From Apopatocola sp963618015 (GTDB lineage Bacteria > Bacillota > Clostridia > Oscillospirales > Oscillospiraceae), in NCBI GenBank assembly GCA_963618015.1, contig CAVEQS010000024.1:1-43223 (forward strand): a stretch of DNA of 43,223 bases. Reading direction: 5' to 3'. Position numbers and translations under genes: made by a program. Of the stretch, positions 39,857 to 43,223 are shown piece by piece (positions within the stretch are counted from its first letter, which is position 1; each line of letters begins with the position of its first letter). A model generated the notes under the pieces. The model was not told the origin of the DNA and did not search any database. It saw nothing but the letters and a program-made list of their open reading frames with translations.

Positions 39857-40984
39857 TTACAATTTGTAGCTATTTTTTAAAATTTTCTCGATCACATCTG
39901 CCGTGCGGTCGATCTCCTGCGGTGTATTGAACGGTGAAATGCTCAGACGCACCGTTCCGGTCCGGATCGTACCGGCAGTTTCGTGTGCAAGCGGAGCGCA
40001 GTGCAGCCCGGATCGGACGGCGATCCCCGCTGTGCCGAGCCTTTCGGAGAGTGCATCGCAGCCCATGTGTTCCGGTACGATGGACAGCACGCCAGACTGA
40101 TTCCCCTTCTCTGAAAGGAAGACGTGCAGCCCCGGCAGATTGTTCAGTCGCGCAGCAAGACGGCGCATCAGACGTTCCTCTTCCGTGTAAATGCGCTGCG
40201 TCGTTCGCCGCCGGACAAAGCGGATGCCCTCGCGCAGACCTGCGATGCCGCAGACGTTGTGCGTTCCGGCTTCCAGCCGTTCGGGCAGCGTTTCCGGCAT
40301 GAAATGACTGCGGCTGTCGCCGCCGGTTCCCCCGGACAAAAGCGGTGCTCCTGTATCCCGGCAGAGCAGGATCCCTGTCCCCTGCGGGCCGAGAAGCCCC
40401 TTGTGCCCCGGCATGGCGGCAAATGCCGCCCCAAGCGCCGGAAAATCCAGCTCAATGATCCCGGCGCTCTGTGATGCGTCCACGATCAGCGGCACGCCGT
40501 ACCTTCGGCAGAGCACCGCGATCTCCCGAACCGGCAGAATAAATCCGAACACGTTGGAAACGCAGGTGCAGACGGCGGCGTCACACATCGAAAGCTTCCG
40601 TTCAAACCAGCGGATCATGGACTCCGAATCAAATAGCGGCGTATCCGACGCGAGGATATCCGCGCCGGACGCGTAGAGCGGGCGCATAACGGCGTTGTGC
40701 TCAAAGCCGGAGACAGCAACACGCATCCCGTCGCGGACGAGAGAATGGACGGCGATGTTGAGTGCGTGCGTTGCGTTCATGGTAAAAACCACGTTTTCCG
40801 GCTGCGCCATGTGAAAGAGCGCTGCCGCTTCCTCCCGGCAGGAATACACCGTTTCCGCGGCACGCATGGCGGCAGCGTGATCACCGCGTCCGGGGCTCGC
40901 GCAGCTCTGCATGGCGCGCCCCACGGCGCGGGATACCTCCGGCGGCTTCTGGAGCGATGTCGCCGCGCTGTCCAGATAGATCAC
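39857..40984 (-). CDS. cysteine desulfurase family protein (class V aminotransferase)
   Basis: A 375-residue PLP enzyme of the NifS/CsdA superfamily, closest by pattern to the family found with DUF3343 proteins. Visible are Y-L-D-S-A-A-T-S (3-10), T-M-N-A-T-H-A-L-N (about 69), V-D-A-S-Q-S-A-G (about 168), the PLP Lys in G-H-K-G-L-L-G-P-Q-G (about 195) and the likely catalytic Cys in R-S-G-L-H-C-A-P (about 328-335). It takes sulfur or selenium from cysteine or selenocysteine; the acceptor is unknown but may be the DUF3343 partner. It starts with GTG at 40984 overlapping that gene's stop (GTGA), with GGGAGG upstream. Confidence 0.92.
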   Translation of the reverse strand: MIYLDSAATSLQKPPEVSRAVGRAMQSCASPGRGDHAAAMRAAETVYSCREEAAALFHMAQPENVVFTMNATHALNIAVHSLVRDGMRVAVSGFEHNAVMRPLYASGADILASDTPLFDSESMIRWFERKLSMCDAAVCTCVSNVFGFILPVREIAVLCRRYGVPLIVDASQSAGIIELDFPALGAAFAAMPGHKGLLGPQGTGILLCRDTGAPLLSGGTGGDSRSHFMPETLPERLEAGTHNVCGIAGLREGIRFVRRRTTQRIYTEEERLMRRLAARLNNLPGLHVFLSEKGNQSGVLSIVPEHMGCDALSERLGTAGIAVRSGLHCAPLAHETAGTIRTGTVRLSISPFNTPQEIDRTADVIEKILKNSYKL

Positions 40985-41235
40985 AGCGGCACCTCCCGGT
41001 ATTCTCCGGTAAGGCGGGAGAGCAGGAACGCTCTGCCGCGGTCGATACCGCGCTCATCGAGCAGCGCCACCGCCCGGCGGAGCTTCGTTTCATTCAGACG
41101 CACACCGTAGCCGCAGCCCTTTTCGGTGAGCCCCTGCGGCACTTTCATAACATAGGATGGAATTCCGGCCAGACTCAGCGCCCGGCTTCCCCGCTGCGCA
41201 TACGTCAGCGAGCGGAAGAGAATGATCGCATACAT
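40981..41235 (-). CDS. DUF3343 protein, putative Se/S carrier
   Basis: An 84-residue protein of the DUF3343 family, annotated as putative selenium/sulfur carriers because they sit next to cysteine desulfurases. It has the start M-Y-A-I-I-L-F-R-S-L-T-Y-A, the basic turn P-S-Y-V-M-K-V-P and the conserved K-G-C-G-Y-G-V (Cys about 41), a plausible sulfur-accepting residue. ATG at 41235 has GGGGGA 6 bases upstream; a longer frame upstream is a shadow. It is coupled to the desulfurase by GTGA. Confidence 0.85.
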   Translation of the reverse strand: MYAIILFRSLTYAQRGSRALSLAGIPSYVMKVPQGLTEKGCGYGVRLNETKLRRAVALLDERGIDRGRAFLLSRLTGEYREVPL

Positions 41236-41294
41236 AATAAATCCCCCTGCATACGAGATGGCAACCCATTCTATGCAGAGGGAAAAACTATGGT

Positions 41295-41768
41295 TTATTT
41301 CTCCGTGATCAACGCGACCGCCATGGTTGAAATGCCCTCGCCGCGTCCGGTAAAGCCAAGGTGCTCCTCCGTGGTAGCCTTCACGCTCACACAGCCTTCC
41401 GGAACACCCATCGCCTCCGCCAGACGGCGGCGCATTTCCGGGATATACGGCATGAGCTTTGGCCGCTGAGCCACGATTGTGGCATCGGTATTCACGATCT
41501 CCCAGCCGTGGGAGCGGAGGTGCTCGCACACGGCGGAAAGGAGCTTCAGGCTGTCCGCTCCGGCGTACTGCTCGTCCGTGTCCGGAAAGAGTTGGCCGAT
41601 ATCGCCGAGCGCCGCCGCGCCGAGAAGCGCGTCCATGATCGCGTGGGAGAGGACGTCGGCGTCCGAATGGCCGAGCAGTCCCAGTTCGTATGGGATGTCC
41701 ACACCGCCGAGAATGAGCCGTCGCCCCTCGGTCAGGCGATGGACATCGTATCCTTGTCCGATTCGCAT
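41295..41768 (-). CDS. ispF: 2-C-methyl-D-erythritol 2,4-cyclodiphosphate synthase
   Basis: Catalyses the fifth step of the MEP pathway. The 157-residue zinc enzyme has G-Q-G-Y-D-V-H-R-L (4-12, Asp and His ligands), L-G-H-S-D-A-D-V-L-S-H-A (about 32-43), L-G-D-I-G-Q-L-F-P-D (about 54-63) and K-A-T-T-E-E-H-L-G-F (about 129-138). ATG at 41768 with GGGGA is preferred to a GTG at 41783 within ispD. It follows ispD by 4 bases. Confidence 0.96.
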   Translation of the reverse strand: MRIGQGYDVHRLTEGRRLILGGVDIPYELGLLGHSDADVLSHAIMDALLGAAALGDIGQLFPDTDEQYAGADSLKLLSAVCEHLRSHGWEIVNTDATIVAQRPKLMPYIPEMRRRLAEAMGVPEGCVSVKATTEEHLGFTGRGEGISTMAVALITEK

Positions 41769-41772
41769 ACGC

Positions 41773-42492
41773 TTATTCCCCACGTGCTTTCAAAATCGCC
41801 GCCGCGGTCGGGATATCAACCGGTCCGGTGATTTTGATGTTTTCCGGCGAGCCTTTGGAGAGATGAACTTTCAGCCCCATCGCCTCTACCGCAGCGCAGT
41901 CATCCGTATATTCCTTCTTTTCGGCTATGGCGCGCGTCAGAGCGGCCTTGATGATCTCCGGGACAAACGCCTGCGGCGTCTGGATGGCGGCCAGCGCGCT
42001 GCGGTCGAGCGTCCGTACAACGGTATCGTGATCGGCTTCCTTGACCGTATCGGTGACCGGCACGGCAGGCGCAGCGCATTTGTAGAGCGCGGCGCTGTGC
42101 AGCGCGTCATACACGATATCTTCCGTAACAAGCGGCCGGGCGCCGTCGTGGATGAGGACGTATTTGGCGCTACGCCGAATCTGGACAAGACCCGCGAGCG
42201 CAGATTCTGTGCGGGAAGCGCCGCCGACAACGACCTTCTCTGTTTTTGTGATGCGGTACTCACGGCAGAGCGCGGCGACTTTTTCGAGCGACTCGAGGCG
42301 CGTCACAACAACGATCTCATCGACGCAGCCGCAGGCATTGAGCGCGGTAAGCGTTCGTGCAAGCACCGGCATTCCGGCGAGATCCATAAAGAGCTTGTCC
42401 TCGCCCATTCGCGTGGAGGATCCGGCAGCGACAACAACGACACTGCATGTGGTGTTTTTGGTTCGGCGAAGAAAATCAGAAAAACGACTCAT
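41773..42492 (-). CDS. ispD: 2-C-methyl-D-erythritol 4-phosphate cytidylyltransferase
   Basis: Adds CMP to MEP, the third step of the MEP pathway. The 239-residue protein has the nucleotide-binding V-V-A-A-G-S-S-T-R-M-G-E-D-K (about 20-33), G-G-A-S-R-T-E-S-A-L (about 89), V-L-I-H-D-G-A-R-P-L (about 113-122) and I-Q-T-P-Q-A-F (about 172). It lies 5 bases after carD, and precedes ispF as in many bacteria. Confidence 0.95.
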   Translation of the reverse strand: MSRFSDFLRRTKNTTCSVVVVAAGSSTRMGEDKLFMDLAGMPVLARTLTALNACGCVDEIVVVTRLESLEKVAALCREYRITKTEKVVVGGASRTESALAGLVQIRRSAKYVLIHDGARPLVTEDIVYDALHSAALYKCAAPAVPVTDTVKEADHDTVVRTLDRSALAAIQTPQAFVPEIIKAALTRAIAEKKEYTDDCAAVEAMGLKVHLSKGSPENIKITGPVDIPTAAAILKARGE

Positions 42493-42497
42493 CGGTT

Positions 42498-42998
42498 TTA
42501 TACACTCCGTTTATTCGGTTTGCGAAGACATTGATCCAGCTGAACTTCCGCGAAATCATACGGACAGTTTACGGAAAGGGAAATCTCCGAAAGAAGAATC
42601 TGCCGCGCCTGATTGAGCATCCGGCGCTCGCCGGTGGAGAGCGGACGCTTTTCGTCACGCTGCGTAAGCGCTTTGATCACGGCGGCAAGTTCCGAGAGGT
42701 CGCCGCTTTTGATACGCTGCATGTTCTCGCGGTAGCGCTTGTTCCAGTTATCCGCCATGGAGACATCCATGTCCGGAATGCGCCGGAACAGGTCATATGC
42801 CGTGTCTGCATCGACGATTGGGCGCACACCAACCTCGTCGCAGGCATTTTTCGGCACCATGACGACCATGCCGCTCCCCTGCAACTTGAGAACGAAGTAT
42901 TCCCTTGACTCTCCGCCGATACGCCGGCTTTCAATGCGATCGATCACCCCTGCTCCGTGAAGCGGATGGGCAATGCGATCCCCGATCTGGAAACTCAT
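42498..42998 (-). CDS. CarD-family transcriptional regulator
   Basis: A 166-residue CarD/CdnL-like protein that binds RNA polymerase beta and stabilises open complexes at promoters. The N-terminal Tudor-like domain is evident (I-G-D-R-I-A-H-P-L-H-G-A-G-V-I, about 5-19; Y-F-V-L-K-L), as is the helical C-terminal domain (W-N-K-R-Y-R-E-N-M and L-S-T-G-E-R-R-M-L). CarD followed by ispD-ispF is a frequent Clostridial arrangement. Strong RBS AGGAGG precedes the ATG. Confidence 0.95.
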   Translation of the reverse strand: MSFQIGDRIAHPLHGAGVIDRIESRRIGGESREYFVLKLQGSGMVVMVPKNACDEVGVRPIVDADTAYDLFRRIPDMDVSMADNWNKRYRENMQRIKSGDLSELAAVIKALTQRDEKRPLSTGERRMLNQARQILLSEISLSVNCPYDFAEVQLDQCLRKPNKRSV

Positions 42999-43056
42999 CG
43001 CGATCCTCCTGCCTTTTCAGGCGGCACTTCCGAAAGGTGAATAATCCTCTAAACAT

Positions 43057-43084
43057 ATTATACACAAAAATGCAGCATTTGCAA
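43057..43084 (-). promoter_or_regulatory. sigmaA promoter of carD-ispD-ispF
   Basis: On the minus strand TTGCAA (43084-43079) and a perfect TATAAT (43062-43057) are separated by 16 bases. An insertion sequence begins about 45 bases upstream. Confidence 0.7.
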
Positions 43085-43132
43085 GGCGTTCCACAGACAT
43101 ATATGTACAAAAAATCCCCCTGTCAGATGAAC

Positions 43133-43189
43133 TGCACCCCATTTATTAGACAAGTATGGTAAAATACATGTACTAAGGAATGGGGTGCA
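43133..43189 (+). promoter_or_regulatory. inverted repeat at the transposase RBS
   Basis: TGCACCCCATT (43133-43143) and AATGGGGTGCA (43179-43189) are an exact 11-bp inverted repeat. The right arm holds GGGGTG, the likely ribosome binding site 7 bases before the transposase ATG. Confidence 0.6.
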
Positions 43190-43194
43190 TTTCT

Positions 43195-43223
43195 ATGCCA
43201 AAGGGCGTACCGAACAAACGATA
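43195..43223 (+). CDS. IS3-family transposase OrfA, N-terminus only
   Basis: The first nine codons M-P-K-G-V-P-N-K-R are visible before the window ends. This beginning is typical of OrfA (helix-turn-helix protein) of IS150-like elements in Clostridia. Only the start is seen, so nothing can be said on intactness. Confidence 0.65.

Larger units (their letters stand above)
43128..43223 (+). mobile_element. left end of an IS3-family (IS150-like) insertion sequence
   Basis: The terminal TGAACTGCACCCC followed by ATT-TATTAGACAAG resembles the inverted-repeat ends of IS150-group elements. The transposase start follows 67 bases in. The element runs off the window, so its other end and target duplication are not visible. 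Confidence 0.7.

Noticed and set aside
1..43223. tRNA, rRNA or CRISPR features
   Set aside because: No tRNA-like cloverleaf, rRNA signature or regularly spaced repeat array was noticed on either strand; a covariance-model scan was not possible here.

Overview
The window is a gene-dense, GC-rich stretch from a Gram-positive, low-motility-of-genes bacterial chromosome, best matched by the endospore-forming Clostridia, probably the Oscillospiraceae group (inference from gene order and protein style; no rRNA is present to prove it). Nearly all genes lie on the minus strand in tightly coupled runs: at least fifteen junctions share bases as ATGA, GTGA or TAATG overlaps. The only plus-strand genes are dapA and a secreted SLH/SGNH protein (19.6-21.8 kb) and a transposase that begins at the right edge.

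Read in the direction of transcription (right to left), the layout is as follows. (1) 43.0-39.86 kb: carD-ispD-ispF-DUF3343-cysteine desulfurase, with a sigmaA-type promoter before carD; an IS3-type insertion sequence starts just upstream, at about 43.13 kb. (2) 39.8-36.1 kb: cdaA-cdaR (c-di-AMP synthesis), then a DUF5685 protein and a J-domain protein. (3) 36.1-24.5 kb: the classical Firmicute macromolecule-synthesis cluster yicC-remA-gmk-rpoZ-priA-def-fmt-rsmB-rlmN-prpC-prkC-rsgA. (4) 24.5-22.7 kb: a small membrane protein, a 20-codon gene that I recognise as spoVM, and sipL, a compact spore-coat-anchoring module placed where Bacillus subtilis also has spoVM, downstream of rsgA. (5) 22.6-21.9 kb: yebC on its own promoter. 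(6) 19.6-21.8 kb, plus strand: dapA and the SLH/SGNH hydrolase. (7) 19.4-16.25 kb: queA-tgt (queuosine), yajC and a TIGR04086-type membrane protein, followed by a strongly structured non-coding stretch. (8) 15.96-14.46 kb: a SpoIIM-like membrane protein and xerD. (9) 14.3-10.1 kb: asp23-nusB-xseA-[Ig-like lipoprotein]-xseB-ispA. (10) 9.96-1.15 kb: dxs-tlyA-nadK-argR-recN-tyrS-psuK-psuG. (11) 1.07-0.18 kb: rubrerythrin-thioredoxin, an oxidative-stress pair ending in a strong terminator.

Functionally the window combines isoprenoid precursor synthesis (dxs, ispA, ispD, ispF), translation and tRNA/rRNA modification (tyrS, tgt, queA, rlmN, rsmB, tlyA, fmt, def, rsgA), DNA repair and replication restart (recN, xseAB, priA, xerD), cell-envelope signalling (prkC/prpC, cdaA/cdaR) and sporulation (spoVM, sipL, SpoIIM-like).

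The most rewarding observation is the spoVM micro-gene at 24228-24290, with a candidate sigmaE promoter between it and sipL and an RBS-sequestering 19-bp hairpin in front of its upstream partner. Other points of note are an Ig-like lipoprotein wedged between the two exonuclease VII subunit genes, a YajC with a lipobox, a structured RNA candidate at 16142-16250, and a DUF5685 protein with two Asp-rich motifs and a cysteine cluster next to a cysteine-tailed J-protein.
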